Assembly (NCBI GenBank): GCA_024635485.1 | Contig: JAGXIV010000024.1 | Span: forward strand, 33,270-97,269 | Reading direction: 5' to 3' | Source of the DNA: a bacterium | GTDB taxonomy: Bacteria; Patescibacteriota; Gracilibacteria; BD1-5; UBA6164 | Length of the DNA stretch: 64,000 nucleotides | Shown here: positions 25,598 to 37,610 of the stretch, piece by piece | Numbering within the stretch: position 1 is the stretch's first letter | Layout of the letters: each line of letters begins with the position of its first letter | Notes under the pieces: generated by a model | Told to the model about the DNA's origin: nothing | The model's input: the letters and a program-made list of their open reading frames with translations, nothing else | The model's database searches: none | Translations under genes and position numbers: made by a program

Positions 25598-26446
25598 GTG
25601 GATGATTCTATAAATATTTTTTGAAAAAATGATTTCTCAGAGTATTGAGAATCATTTATTGATTTTTTACAAGATAGTATTAAGTCCTGAACCACTTTTT
25701 CTACACTCCAAACTCATAGAGATTTGGAGTTCTTTTTTAAAATAATTTTTGAAGTTTGTAAACGAACAGAGAGAAATTTTGAAGGAAAACAAAGACTTAC
25801 AGGAGAATACAAAGAATATCACAGTCATCTCTACGAAGTAGCAAGACTCTATTTAGAATATTCATGAGAAAATGCTACTTTAGAATGAATAATCATTGCT
25901 CTCAGACATGACGATATTGAAGATTTACACAAAGATTCTAAATCTAAGATTAAAGTAAATTTTATAGATATACTACAAGAAGATTGATACAAACCAGCTA
26001 TTGGGGTGGAAATGCTCACAAAGCCAAAGGTCCCTCATATTGATGAAACAAGATTACATTTAGGCAATCAGGATTTACATAGTGTAAGAGAAAAACAAAA
26101 AATCGAGAGAGACGATAAATATTATGAAGCTTTTTTAAATATAGATACTTTAACCGAGGAACTATCTAATATTGCAGATGCTAAGTTATGAATTAAGTTG
26201 AAATCAGATAAAAAACAACTCGCAAGAGATATTGCTATCGTAAGAATAGTAGATAGAATACATAACCTCAGGACGATGCCAGAAAAGGAGTATAGTAATG
26301 AAAAAAGACTCAGAAAATTAAAAAATACTGAAGTATATTTATTACATTTAGCTCAATCTTTAAAAATGCCACGTTTATATGGTGATTTAGTATCATCTGT
26401 TATATACTGATATACTAGGTACTTCAAAGTGAAAAAAAATAGCTAA
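25598..26446 (+). CDS. SpoT-like HD hydrolase (stand-alone, possible (p)ppGpp hydrolase)
   Basis: 282 residues resembling the hydrolase half of RelA/SpoT proteins: histidine in EYHSHLYEVA, the HD pair in ALRHDDIED and the aspartate in IVDRIHNLRTM. No synthetase domain, TGS or ACT region follows, so it would be a small alarmone hydrolase of the Mesh1/SAH type. The start is uncertain: an in-frame TAA lies 9 bases before the GTG at 25598 and there is no in-frame ATG near the N-terminus. The upstream region is AT-rich with no obvious ribosome site. Confidence 0.82.
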
Positions 26447-26487
26447 TTGTGAATCTTTAAACAATAAAAATTAACTTACAACCTACC

Positions 26488-26799
26488 ATGCTTTGTATTA
26501 AAACAACCTTCCCTAATAAACCAAGAGATTGCAAAAAATTTATTCAGTGAATCATAGGTGGAAGACTCGCTGAATGCATAAATAGAGTGAATAATGTGAA
26601 GTCATTTTATATATGGGAATGAAAGATTACAAGTTCGTCTGAACTCGTTTTACTTATTAAAACAGTTCCAGAAAAAAAAGAAAAACTTCTCAGCTTTATC
26701 AAAAAAAATCATCCGTATGATACTCCAGAAATTTCTATTATTGAAATGGAAAGTGATGAGAAATATGAAGAATGGATGAAGAAAAATCTATGAATATAA
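26488..26799 (+). CDS. cutA: CutA1-like divalent-cation tolerance protein
   Basis: 103 residues, the normal length for this trimeric PII-like fold. The order of conserved segments matches the family: KTTFPNK, GRLAECINRV, SFYIWEGKI, ELVLLIKTV, HPYDTPEI and a C-terminal EEWM helix. The physiological role of CutA is unsettled (copper tolerance, or signalling-like trimer). It is followed at once by a terminator shared with the convergent FTR1 gene. Confidence 0.92.
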
Positions 26800-26823
26800 A
26801 AAGAGATATTACATCTCTTTTTT
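26798..26823. terminator. Bidirectional terminator between cutA and the FTR1 gene
   Basis: Stem AAAAAGAGAT with its complement ATCTCTTTTT and a short loop. The cutA stop is at its edge and the FTR1 stop lies inside it. Confidence 0.85.
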
Positions 26824-27609
26824 ATTTATAAAAAAGAAATAAAAAGCTGTAATCATATAAGCAAAATATCACATGAAAGAAAGGAGAGATGGGTCTGCAT
26901 CATAGTGAACAGAAGCTTTTAGGATGCTCCCTATTCCCTCTTTCTCTGATAAAATTCACGAAAGATTATATAAGGGATTTATGAATTCTGGAAGTATTCA
27001 AGCTTCTTGAAATTCGACTATTCCATGAGCCAGTAATCATCCTGCAATGAAAATAAAGAATATATTACTGATATAGAGTAATTTTTGAATTTTCACCTTC
27101 TTGAGACTCTTATATAATATCATTGAAACAATCAGTGCTCATAGTATTCATATAAAAGCTAGAAAAATTTCTCATTTTTGAGAAGAAAAGCTGAGTGCAT
27201 TAAGAAAAATAACTGTTTCTACTCCTTCACGTAGAACACTCAATCACACCAAGAAGGTTAAGAGCCAAAGTTGACCACTTTGTTTAAAAGTTTCAGAAAG
27301 TTTTTTAACGTTTGATCAAATATTACGAAAATGATGTTGTGTCCATAAAATAAATCTTGTAATAAGAATACAAGCTAATACCATCAAAACTCATTCGTAA
27401 ATCTGTTCTGTTGTACCTTCAAACGAACCAAGTAAATATGTGACAGTAATAGCAAAGAGAATACTTCAGAGGACTCACGCAGCTATACCATAGGCAATAT
27501 ATCTTTTTCGTTTGGTACTAACTCCAAATACCTGTAACATTGAATATATGAGTCCTACGATAATAGAAGCTTCTAAAGTTTCACGAAATGTTACCAAAAA
27601 TATTGCCAT
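26809..27609 (-). CDS. efeU: FTR1-family iron permease
   Basis: Membrane permease for iron, 266 residues with about seven hydrophobic segments. Two REXXE iron-handling motifs are present: RETLE (residues 9-13) and REGVE (127-131), each at the start of a membrane helix as the family requires. Bacterial homologues (EfeU) usually work with EfeO and EfeB, which are not adjacent, so this may be a stand-alone permease. The stop codon is inside the terminator shared with cutA. Confidence 0.93.
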
Positions 27610-27693
27610 AGGTATAATTAGATTTTAAATACACCCATAGATTATAAATAATGAATAATAAGTCAAAAGTAAGTTATGACTTAGTAATATCAT

Positions 27694-30600
27694 CTAATCA
27701 TTAATTTTATAAAATGCCTTATAACTCATTTGCATATATGGAGCGAGCGTTTGGGCTACTACAGTAGCATTTTGTGAATCAATTTCACTTTGGTCTATAA
27801 GATTTTTATATGGAAGAAGATACCTATATTTTCACGTAGTTACCATATTTTGAGAAATATAGTCAGAAATAGTAGTTAAGCATAAAGTTAATTTTTCTTG
27901 TTTTTCTTCACTCGTTCCATAATTCACTCAAGCAAGCTTTAGGTACATTTCACTATTTTCTGTATCATCATATATATCCTGAGCGAGCTTCAAACAAACA
28001 CTATCACTATTTACTAATTCTACCTTTGGATGATTCAAAAAACTGAGTAAGTGTTCATATCTGACAGTGAGATTCTTCGCAGGATCTTGGTCTATTGTTG
28101 CAGCATTAAGATCTAAAAGTATATATGAAAGATCTAATTTTTTAAATCTTTCATATGTCACATTATTATCTTCATCATATATATATTCTTCAAAAGCATT
28201 TAATAAACTGTCCTCAAACATTCGAGAATTATTTTGAGAAACAAAATATTTTAAAAATGTCCCAACTCTATAAATATTGTTTTTATTTTTATTTTCTTCC
28301 TTTGGATACAATATTCTTTGATACATCTCTTGAAGGATTTTTTCTACTTCAATATTAATTCCTCCCTCTATATTATTTTTAGAAATTTGTGTCATTACTA
28401 AAAATAATCTTTCTATATCCTCTATATTTTGAATCATGCTAACAACGTCAGAATTTTGATCATTTGTATCTATTATATCAAGAAGCCTATTTCTATATTC
28501 TATAAAAAATGGTTCCTGATCCTCTGGAGCTATATTAAGATTGAAAAGAACAGGAAAATAATCAGGATGAAACTGAAAGACTGCTGACTCTTCCGTTTGT
28601 TGTCAGAGCTTATACTCGGAGTAAGACGCTTGTACCAGATTGGTTATACCATGAGGAATAGCAGAAGATAAAAGATATAATGCTATAACTCACAATACAG
28701 AGTATGAGAGGAATCAATTATAAGGATTTTGCTTTTCAAGCTTATTTTCATAGCTCACAACTGATTGCATAATAATCAGTACAAATAGAAAATACATAAG
28801 TATTCCGTACCAAACTATTCAAAAAGCTGAAATTGCCCACAAGAACAAGTAGATAGTAAGAAAACTAAGACTTAATAAAAACATTTTTTCTTCATTTTGA
28901 TCTTTTTTAATACTAAAGTGAAGGTAATAAAAAGGAATAAAATAAAATGCTGCAATGAGGAGGTATCAAACAGGAAGAGATATATTTCAAAGAATAGATG
29001 TTAGAATATTTGATATAGGGCTTGGTATATAATAGACTAGAGTCATACATATAAGTCAGGCAAATACATATAAATATTCATTTCTTTTAAACGCTAGGAA
29101 AAGAAAAAGAAGTGGAAGGAGTGCAAAAAATACAAAACTTATATCAGTAAACTCTCCTTTTTGATTTAACTGAAAAGTCAGATTAAATGGAAGCTTTAAA
29201 TAGTTATTAATCCCCTTCTCATACCCAAAATATCTTCAAAAATCTTCATTATTTGTAGTTCAGCTACTACTGATTCCATTTGTATACTGATTCTGAATAT
29301 TTTGTATTTCTTCACTTGTATAAATATTTGAATACTCAGGAATATAGTCCGCTGAATATCAACTTATCATACTTCAAATACTTATACCTGCTCCATTTGG
29401 AGCTTCAGAGATATGTTGTACCGTCCAAGGAATCAAAGCGACAATAAAACCGAGTATAAGTATTCATACCTGACTTATAGTATCTTTAAAGTATTTAGAA
29501 TTCTGATTATCTTTTTTATAACTTACATACAGTAATGAAAGTCCTCAAAATATAAATACTCACGCAATGATAAGTTTAATGAGATAAGGTACCTCTATAA
29601 TAACATTCATGAGTTTCCAGAGATTTCAGAGCGTAAAAACTCAAACAAATAGGGAAAAATACGCAGTAAATCATAATACTCACATTCTCTTATATATATA
29701 CATTCATAGTGCAGATATCAAAAGTAAAAGTGAGGTGACCTTTATTGCAAATACGAGTCATATGAGCAATCAAATAACAAAGAATCTCTTCAATGTTTCA
29801 CCTAGTATATTTTCTGATTTTTGAATAATTTGATGATACAATAGTGTGAAAGAAATTATTGAGAATGTAAGTAGACCATAATCAAGCTTCATATCTTTTG
29901 CGAGCTGAAACACTCACATTGGCAACATCAAAAGAATCACTACTCAAAGTAAGGGAAGAGAAAAATAATATCTATACTTTCATAAAATATAATTCAGAGA
30001 CATATAAGCTATGAGAGCAACACTCAAACCAGCAAAAGAATTGAGAAAAAATGCCAGGGTTTGACTTCCAAAAATAAATCACATTCCAGTATACAATTCC
30101 CATGTGTACATCTTTCAGAGTGGCAGTAATTCACCAGCCTGACTTATAAGTTTTGGAAAGTTCATGTACACTCACAGGTCATCCCAACCTATAGGAAATG
30201 GACGAAATACACTTACAAAATTAATTGAGAGAAAAAAAGTAATAATTCATAACAATATCTCATTAATAATTCTTGGAATTCAAACAGGATCATTATGTTC
30301 TTCTGAAATATAAAATTTTGTAAGATCTCATACATTTTTTATGCTTTGATTGATTGAAAATCAAAAACATAGGAATAACCAAACTAAAATTCAATATATA
30401 TTATAAAGGCCAACAAAGGCAAGAATAAATATTCAGAGCATAAAGACAAAAAAACCTACTCAGAGTCAAGCCATAGACTTAATTATAGTATTTTCCTCTC
30501 GATATATATTACAGATATCTAAAATCTTTTGTCCTAAACTCATGAAACAGAGCCATAATCCACTGATAATGATGAGAATTCATAAAATTTTAAATGTTAA

Positions 30601-30888
30601 TAATATCCCCAGTCCTACACTTAGACCATTGATACTAAAAAACATCATTGATAGAAGTAGTAACTGAAATACAAAAAATCATACAATTTTTAAGTATCAT
30701 ATTCATGATTCTCGTTCTTTGAATCACACTTCAATCAATTTATAGATTCCATAGATTATAAAAGCAAAAATTATGTATATTCAGAAAAACTGTTTTTCCT
30801 CCCCATGAAATGCAAATCAAATGTAATACAGATAAAATGAGAGAAAAATTCAAACAAAAAGTGATGCAAAGCGAACAATATTATTCAT
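27694..30888 (-). CDS. Large multi-pass membrane protein, GT-C glycosyltransferase-like
   Basis: 1064 residues. About 16 or more hydrophobic helices cover residues 1-780, then a soluble helical C-terminal domain of about 280 residues. After an early membrane block, the segment FPIGWDDLGVYMNFP fits the first extracytoplasmic loop of GT-C enzymes (PMT/ArnT type), where an acidic pair binds the lipid-phosphate sugar donor. That suggests transfer of sugar from a polyprenol carrier onto a surface polymer or protein. The location just before the polysaccharide locus fits, but the family call is structural and tentative. Confidence 0.85.
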
Positions 30889-31042
30889 GAGAAATAACTA
30901 ATAAAGGAAATACTTTTTTTCTGAAAACTATAGTATCTTTTTTTAATGCCTTGTAAAAGTTATTTTCTTAAGCTTTCTTTACAATTTTAATACTTTTGAT
31001 ACATTATATATTGGATGAAAATTTAATTTTTAATGAACATAA

Positions 31043-32206
31043 ATGTCTGATTATTTTACGAAATCTTTAGAACTTCATAAGAAGTTAGCTGGAAAAATAG
31101 AAACACATGTAAAAACTGAAATTACAAGTAAAGAGGATCTCGCTACTGTATATTCTCCTTGAGTAGCAGAACCGTGTAGAGAAATTGCAAAAAATAAAAA
31201 TACTGTATACGACTACACAATTAAGTGAAATACGGTAGCTGTAATTTCTGATGGATCAGCAGTATTAGGACTTTGAAATATTGGAGCTGAAGCTGCACTT
31301 CCTGTAATGGAATGAAAATGCGCACTCTTTAAAAACTTTTCGGGTCTTAATGCCTTCCCTATTGTCTTAGACACACAAGATACTGAAGAAATTATTAGAA
31401 CCATTAAGAATATAGCTCCAGTATTTGGTTGAATTAATTTGGAAGATATCTCAGCTCCAAGATGTTTTGAAATAGAAGAAAGACTCAAAGCAGAGCTCGA
31501 TATTCCAGTTTTTCACGATGATCAACATGGAACAGCTATTGTCTGTCTTGCAGGACTTATAAATTCACTTAAAATAGTAGGCAAGAGAAAAGAAGATATT
31601 AAAGTAGTTGTTAACTGAGTATGAGCAGCTGGAGTCGCAATAACGAAATTACTTCTCAAGTTTTGAGTAAAAAATATTGTAGTAGTAGATAGTAGTTGAA
31701 CCATTTACAAATGAAGAGATTGACTCAATCCAGTCAAAGAAATGCTAACGGACCTTACAAATACTACTTGTATACTCAATCCAAATTGAGATGGATGTAT
31801 AAAAGGTGGACTTGCAGAAGCTGTAAAATGAACTGATGTATTTATTGGAGTTTCTGCACCATGAGTTCTCACTTCTCAGATGGTAGAGTCAATGAATCAA
31901 GACTCTATAGTTTTTGCAATGGCAAATCCAACTCCTGAAATTATGCCAGATGATGCATATAAAGCTGGAGCTAAAATAGTTGCTACAGGTCGAAGTGATT
32001 ATCCAAACCAAATCAATAATGTACTTGTATTTCCTGGAATATTTAAATGAGCCTTAGCTCGAAGAGTAAATAATATTACTGACGATATGAAAATATCAGC
32101 AGCAGAGGCTCTTGCAAATGCGGTTGAAAATCCAAGCCCAGAAAAAATCATACCATGACCTTTTGAAGATGGAATTGCAGACCTAGTGGCTGCATCAATA
32201 AAATAA
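31043..32206 (+). CDS. NAD(P)-dependent malic enzyme
   Basis: Oxidative decarboxylation of malate to pyruvate. 387 residues, the short bacterial form without a phosphotransacetylase domain. Visible segments: YSPGVAEPC with the substrate-binding tyrosine, [36 protein letters not shown] for the metal, a Rossmann dinucleotide loop VVNGVGAAGVA and [10 protein letters not shown]. Preference for NAD or NADP cannot be read. It is monocistronic, closed by a strong palindromic terminator. In a reduced genome it may be a main source of pyruvate and NAD(P)H (inference). Confidence 0.95.
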
Positions 32207-32217
32207 GTTTTCAACAT

Positions 32218-32250
32218 AAAATATCTTCCAAATTTGGAAGATATTTTTTT
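32218..32250 (+). terminator. Intrinsic terminator after the malic enzyme gene
   Basis: Perfect palindrome AAATATCTTCCAAATTTGG with its complement, then an eight-T run. Confidence 0.92.
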
Positions 32251-32288
32251 TAGGTATACTGTATTTAATATATTTCTAGAGATAATTC

Positions 32289-33809
32289 ATGATAGACCAA
32301 CATTGATCACTGGCAGAAAAATTCATAAAAAAATGAGTCTGGCTCTATATATTTAGTTTTATTATAGCTCCTATGGGCTATATCATAAAAATAATAGTTT
32401 CTTGAGAAATTAGTGTTAGTGAGCTTTGAATACTATATGGAATCATAAGTCTCATAACATTAATTTCTGCCTATAATGATCTTGGGATGAGTGAGAGTAT
32501 TAATCACTTTGTTCCAAAATATGTTACCGAAAAAAGATATGATAAAGTTAAAAGTATATTAGTATATGCATTTATCGCTCAGATGAGCACTGGGATATCT
32601 ATTGCATTGTTCTTCTTTCTATGAGCAGATTACATCTCTGAACAATATTTTAAATCAGTTGCAGCAGCATGAGCTCTCAAAATATTTGCATTTTATTTCC
32701 TTGGAATAAATGTACTACAGATTTTGACTATTTTCCTACAATCTATACAAAATACTTTTCTTCAAAAAAGCATTGAACTCATAAGAATGTTCAGCACTCT
32801 CATACTTACATTATGAGTTTTTATGGTAGATTATGGATCACTCATAAATTATAGTTATACATGGGTCTTAGGTATATATATTTGAATTATATTTGCAGTA
32901 ACGCTATTTTATTTTAAATATTTCAAACTATATTTCCAAAATGAGAGAATACTCTGGGATAAAGAATTATTTCTTACTATTTTTAAGTATTGAGGACTTG
33001 TTTTTCTAGGGAGTCAGGCCTGAGTTATCCTGAGTCAAATGGATATGCAAATGATTATTTTTATACTTGGAACGACGGATGCCTGATATTATACGAACTA
33101 CCTATCAATTATTTCTATTCCATTTATGATAATTGGACCTATTTTTTGACTCTTATTCCCTGTTTTTTCAGAATTATATAGTAAATGAGATTACACCAAA
33201 ATTACACTTGTGAAAAATATTTTTACAAATAATTTTCTCATTATTTGAATAGCTTTCAATATCTTTTTATTTACATTCGCAATACCAATTGCATATGTAT
33301 TATTTTGAGAAAAGTACTTAACCTCATGAGTAATTCTTCAATACTCTGTACTATTTCTAATTTTTAATTTTCTTCTACAAATAAATTTTAGTATCCTTGC
33401 ATGAGTATGAAGAGTAAAAGAAAGACTAAAAATAGTATTAGCTGCTGTATGAATAAACTTCATAACGAATATACTTTTCATATATATGTTCTGAGTTACC
33501 TGAGCAGCAATTGCAAGTTGAATCGGGTGGATATATATGTGGTGAGCAACCGAATATTGTACTAGAAAAAATTATCCTCTTCAGATTGATAGAAAAAATA
33601 TTATAAAAAATATACTACTACTTTGAACACTATCTTTTATTATACTGTTTTTCTTCTGAAATTTTACATATTTCACGATACATATTTCTAGGGTATTTTG
33701 ATTTTTTATATTATTAGGCATTTCAATCATTTATTTTTGTATATTTTTTATTATAAATTATAGTATGTTTCAGAATTTTATTTGAGAAATAAAAAAATTA
33801 CGACATTAA
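32289..33809 (+). CDS. Wzx/MATE-like polysaccharide flippase
   Basis: Moves lipid-linked oligosaccharide across the membrane. 506 residues with about 12-14 hydrophobic helices and little else, typical in size and profile of the Wzx/RfbX group. The N-terminus SLAEKFIKKGVWLYIFSFI starts the first helix. Many membrane glycines are TGA. It heads a + strand series of sugar-nucleotide and glycosyltransferase genes, which supports the role. No Wzy polymerase was recognised nearby, although the large membrane protein at 27694-30888 or a gene outside the window could fill that step. Confidence 0.88.
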
Positions 33810-33810
33810 T

Positions 33811-34860
33811 ATGAAAAAAATTCTCACAATTGCTGGAACGAGACCCGAGATTATTAGACTCAGTGAAATTATAAAACTATTAGACCTTCATACAAATCAT
33901 ATATTTGTTCATACTGGACAAAACTTTACACATGAATTACATACTCAATTTTTTGATGATTTGAATTTACGTTTACCAGATTATCAATTCAATAAAGAAT
34001 GACTCAGTGGTTTTTCTTTTATTGGTCAAATGTATCAAGATATAGATAGAGTGTTAGAAAAAGAAAAACCTGATTCAATACTCATACTATGAGATACAAA
34101 CTCAGCCCTTAGTTCATACGTGGCAAAAAGAAAAAATATCCCTGTATTTCATATGGAGGCATGAAATAGATGCTATGATGATTTTGTACCAGAAGAAATA
34201 AACAGAAAACTCGTGGACTCACTTTCTGAATATCTTCTCCCTTACACACAAAGAAGTAGAGAACAGCTCATGAGGGAAGGATATCATCCAAGTAAAATAA
34301 TAGTGACTTGAAATCCAATTACAGAAGTATTACACAAACACCTTCCTTGCATTCCAGAAAATGAAGAAAAAGATGAATATATTCTTGTGACCCTTCACAG
34401 AGAAGAAAATGTATGTAATAAAAATAATTTAGAAGGAATTTTTAAGGCTCTTTCAAAAATTGCTGAAGATAAAAAAGTAATCCTTTCCGTTCATCCTAAA
34501 CTTGAAGAAATGATGAAGAAATATAAAATTGCTTCACACAAAAATATATCACTAGTAAAGCCCTTTAGTTTTAAAAAATTTCTTTCTCTCGAAAAATACG
34601 CTGCTTGCGTTCTCTCTGATAGTGGTACAGTCCCTGAAGAATGTAATATATTATGAACTCCTTGTGTTCTCCTAAGAACTTCAACAGAGAGGCCGGAACT
34701 GCTTGAAAATAATTCTATGGTACTCAGTGGTATATCTCCTTGAAATATACTTGACTCCTACAGGGTAGCTATGAGTACTTCTGTATGAGCTATTCCTGAA
34801 GATTACAGAGATATTAATATATCTGAAAAAATACTAAAACTTATTTTACGACATATATAA
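33811..34860 (+). CDS. fnlC: UDP-HexNAc C2-epimerase (FnlC/WbjD/CapG-like)
   Basis: 349 residues. Typical family segments: AGTRPEIIRL at the N-terminus, GDTNSALSS, HMEAGNRCYD followed by VPEEINRK, VTGNPITEVL, VTLHREENV and SDSGTVPEECN. The MEAGNRC-VPEEINRK combination is closer to the WbjD/CapG/FnlC branch than to WecB. With the next gene (FnlA-like) and the RmlD-like reductase at 36849 this would complete a UDP-N-acetyl-L-fucosamine, or UDP-N-acetyl-L-quinovosamine, pathway starting from UDP-GlcNAc. It starts 1 base after the flippase stop. Confidence 0.9.
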
Positions 34861-34865
34861 AAATT

Positions 34866-35861
34866 ATGAACTTAGATTTTAATAACAAAAGAATACTTAT
34901 CACTGGAGGAACAGGTTCATGGTGAAATGAACTTACAAAACAACTGCTTGATGCATATAATCCAAAGGAAATTATAATTTTTTCTCGAGGTGAACTTGCT
35001 CAGGTAATGATGTCCCGAAAATTTTCAGCCTATAATAATATAAAATATGCTATTTGAGATGTACGTGATTTAACGAGGCTTAGTGAATGTATGAAAAACG
35101 TAGATTATGTATTTCATCTCGCTGCTCTCAAACACGTCCCTGTTTGTGAAGACTACCCAGAAGAAAGTGTAAAAACAAATGTTACTGGAACTGAAAATGT
35201 CGTGAAGGCTGCAAAGCAAAATAATGTTTCTGTCGTAATAGATGTTTCTACTGATAAAGCCTGCAATCCCATCAATGTATATGGAAGTTGTAAATCACTC
35301 TGAGAAAAAATCATGATCCAAGCCAATGATGAACATTCAAGTACTAAATTTGTATGTATTAGAGCTTGAAATGTCATGGGAACAAATGGTTCAATTATTC
35401 CATTTTTTAAGGAATTACTCAAAAATTCAAATGCCGTACTTCCTATCACGGATATCTGAATGACTCGATATTTTATGACTCTTGAGCAAGCAATTTGACT
35501 TGTTTTCAAAGCAACTCAGCATTGTTTTTGAGGAGAAATATTTGTTACAAAGATGCCCGCATGTAACATATTAGACATTGCTGCAGTTCTTTCAGATTTT
35601 TACAACAAAGAACTGAAATATAATGTTATAGGAATTCGACCATGAGAGAAACTTCATGAAGAGCTTGTGTCAGAATATGAATCAATAAACACAGTAGAAA
35701 GTGATAACTTTAGAATCATCCTTCCTATGACAAAACGACTTGAAACCCAGTACAAAGAATATCCAAAAATGAATGAAAGTAAGTATACTTCAAATGATGA
35801 ACTAATGAGCAAGCAAGAGATAAAACAAATGCTTCAAGATGGTTGATTTCTAGATAATTAA
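34866..35861 (+). CDS. fnlA: UDP-GlcNAc 4,6-dehydratase/5-epimerase (FnlA/WbjB/CapE-like)
   Basis: 331-residue extended short-chain dehydrogenase. Rossmann loop GGTGSWG near residue 14 (second-to-last glycine TGA), IFSRGE, GDVRD, HLAALKHVPVCE, VSTDKACNP and the catalytic YGSCK. This order is typical of the WbjB/CapE/FnlA and PseB group that dehydrates UDP-GlcNAc and epimerises C5, first step toward UDP-L-FucNAc. It follows the C2-epimerase by 5 bases. PseB-type activity (pseudaminic acid) is the main alternative, but no other Pse gene is present. Confidence 0.9.
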
Positions 35862-35862
35862 T

Positions 35863-36711
35863 CTAATTACTAGTTTCTCAAAATATTTTTTGTTTCATTA
35901 CATCTGGACCATATCAAAATTCAAGAAACATAGGGTGTGATAATACGAGTGATAAACCAGCTCAACCAGGATTATCCTGTTTCATATATCGCTCTACATG
36001 AGAGAAATGTATTTGTGTAACTCTCTCTAAATTTAAATATCTAGAATCTCAGGATTTTAAAACAGCGAGATATACTAAATTATAAAAACCTCTTTCTTTA
36101 AATTTTTGAACTCACATGAATTCTAATGTATCAGGATCTATATAAATTCATCCTTTAGTGCTCAAACGAGAAGCTGTATATGCAGCTGGATCTATCTTTC
36201 CTTCTTCGTTTATTCAATCCGATGTATTCATACAACCACCCAGTATATCTATTTGACCAGCTGCTTCTTGTGAATCATCTGGTCTCTTATATACAAAGAA
36301 GGATTTTTCCCCTGGATCATAAAATATTCCTCCTGCAGATAATACCTCATATTCATGAGACTCTAAATCAATACTTATTTCATTATTTTTATTTCATCAT
36401 CTCAAATTATTAAATGCATGATATGTTTCATATTGTCATATTTTAGCATTTGTAATAATAACCTTTCAATCAATTATTTTAATTTCAGGATTTATAATAA
36501 TATCTCCATTTGTAGTCTGTATAAATTCTTCATATCCATCAACTCACCTATCAGTTCCAGCTCTTTTTACATTTTTCTGTTCAGAGAGTATTTTATGTGT
36601 ATCGGTCTTGAAGGCATCTCGAATTCATAATATTTGAGGTGAAATATCAAACGTTATTCCCTCAATTCAGATAGGACTGATTTGCTGCCAGTCTCTTTTT
36701 ATATTCTCCAT
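35863..36711 (-). CDS. Nudix-fold-like protein with a degenerate Nudix box
   Basis: 282 residues. The middle part resembles a Nudix domain (SFFVYKRPDDS, IDILGGC, then later LEFMGVQKF and YNLVYLAVL), but the segment that should be REL-EE-GI reads SRLSTKGGI, so the metal-binding glutamates are missing. It is probably a binding or regulatory protein rather than a hydrolase (inference). It lies on the minus strand inside an otherwise plus-strand sugar-nucleotide run, convergent with fnlA, two stop codons separated by one base. Confidence 0.75.
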
Positions 36712-36848
36712 AATATAAAATATTAATTATTGTATATATAATACCTTATACGAATCATATAGCAACTATAAAAAAGTATTAACAAGAAGATAAACTGTAA
36801 AATAACATCATTTTTAATATACTTTTTTCAATATATATTTCTATCAAT

Positions 36849-37610
36849 ATGACTATAAAAAATACAATACTGATAACATGAGGAACTGGAAGACTTGGAA
36901 AAGCGTTTAAAAAAATACTGCCAAATGCACTATATCCAAGTAGAAATGATATGGATATTACAAATACTCACGTTGTAGAGTCTTATATAAAATTGCATAA
37001 ACCAGATATTGTTATTCATCTTGCCGCTCTCGCATCAATTCCAAAGTGTGAAGAAAATAAAACTCTTGCATGGAATACGAATGTTCTTGCAACGAGAAAT
37101 TTAGTTAAAATATCTAAGAAATATTGAGTTAAGAAATTTATTTATCTCCAATCTGCCTGTATTTTTAGTTGAGAGGATGACTTTATGTATGACGAGGATA
37201 GTATCCCTGCTCCAAAACATTATTATGGACTTACTAAACTTGTAGCAGAAGAAATTATAAAATCCTATAATTCAGATATTTTTCAAACTATTATAGCAAG
37301 AACAAATTTTACAACAATGCCATGGGAGTACCCAAAAGCCTTTACTGATAGATATTGAACGTATTTATTTGCTCAATGAGTAGCAAAAGGAATAGAAGAA
37401 ATTATTGATAGTAATACAACCTTTCCTATAATACATATATGTGGAGAGAGAGAAATATCTATGTATGAATATGCTCAGCTCTGATGAAGTGATATCAAAC
37501 CCATGACTCTCGCTGACTATGATTGACCAGCGCTCACAAGAAATATGTCACTCTTAACAAAGTACTGGCACACATATAAAATAGAGGATAGTAATTATAA
37601 TGACAATTAA
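36849..37610 (+). CDS. RmlD-like NAD-dependent sugar-nucleotide reductase
   Basis: 253 residues, short-chain dehydrogenase with Rossmann loop ITGGTGRLGKAF near residue 10, HLAALASIPKCE and catalytic YYGLTK. The size and the RmlD-type order fit a dTDP-4-dehydrorhamnose reductase or the FnlB/WbvR reductase that finishes UDP-L-FucNAc or UDP-L-QuiNAc synthesis. No rmlA, rmlB or rmlC is in the window, whereas the two partner enzymes of the Fnl route are adjacent, so the latter is preferred. The stop overlaps the next gene by 11 bases. Confidence 0.85.
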
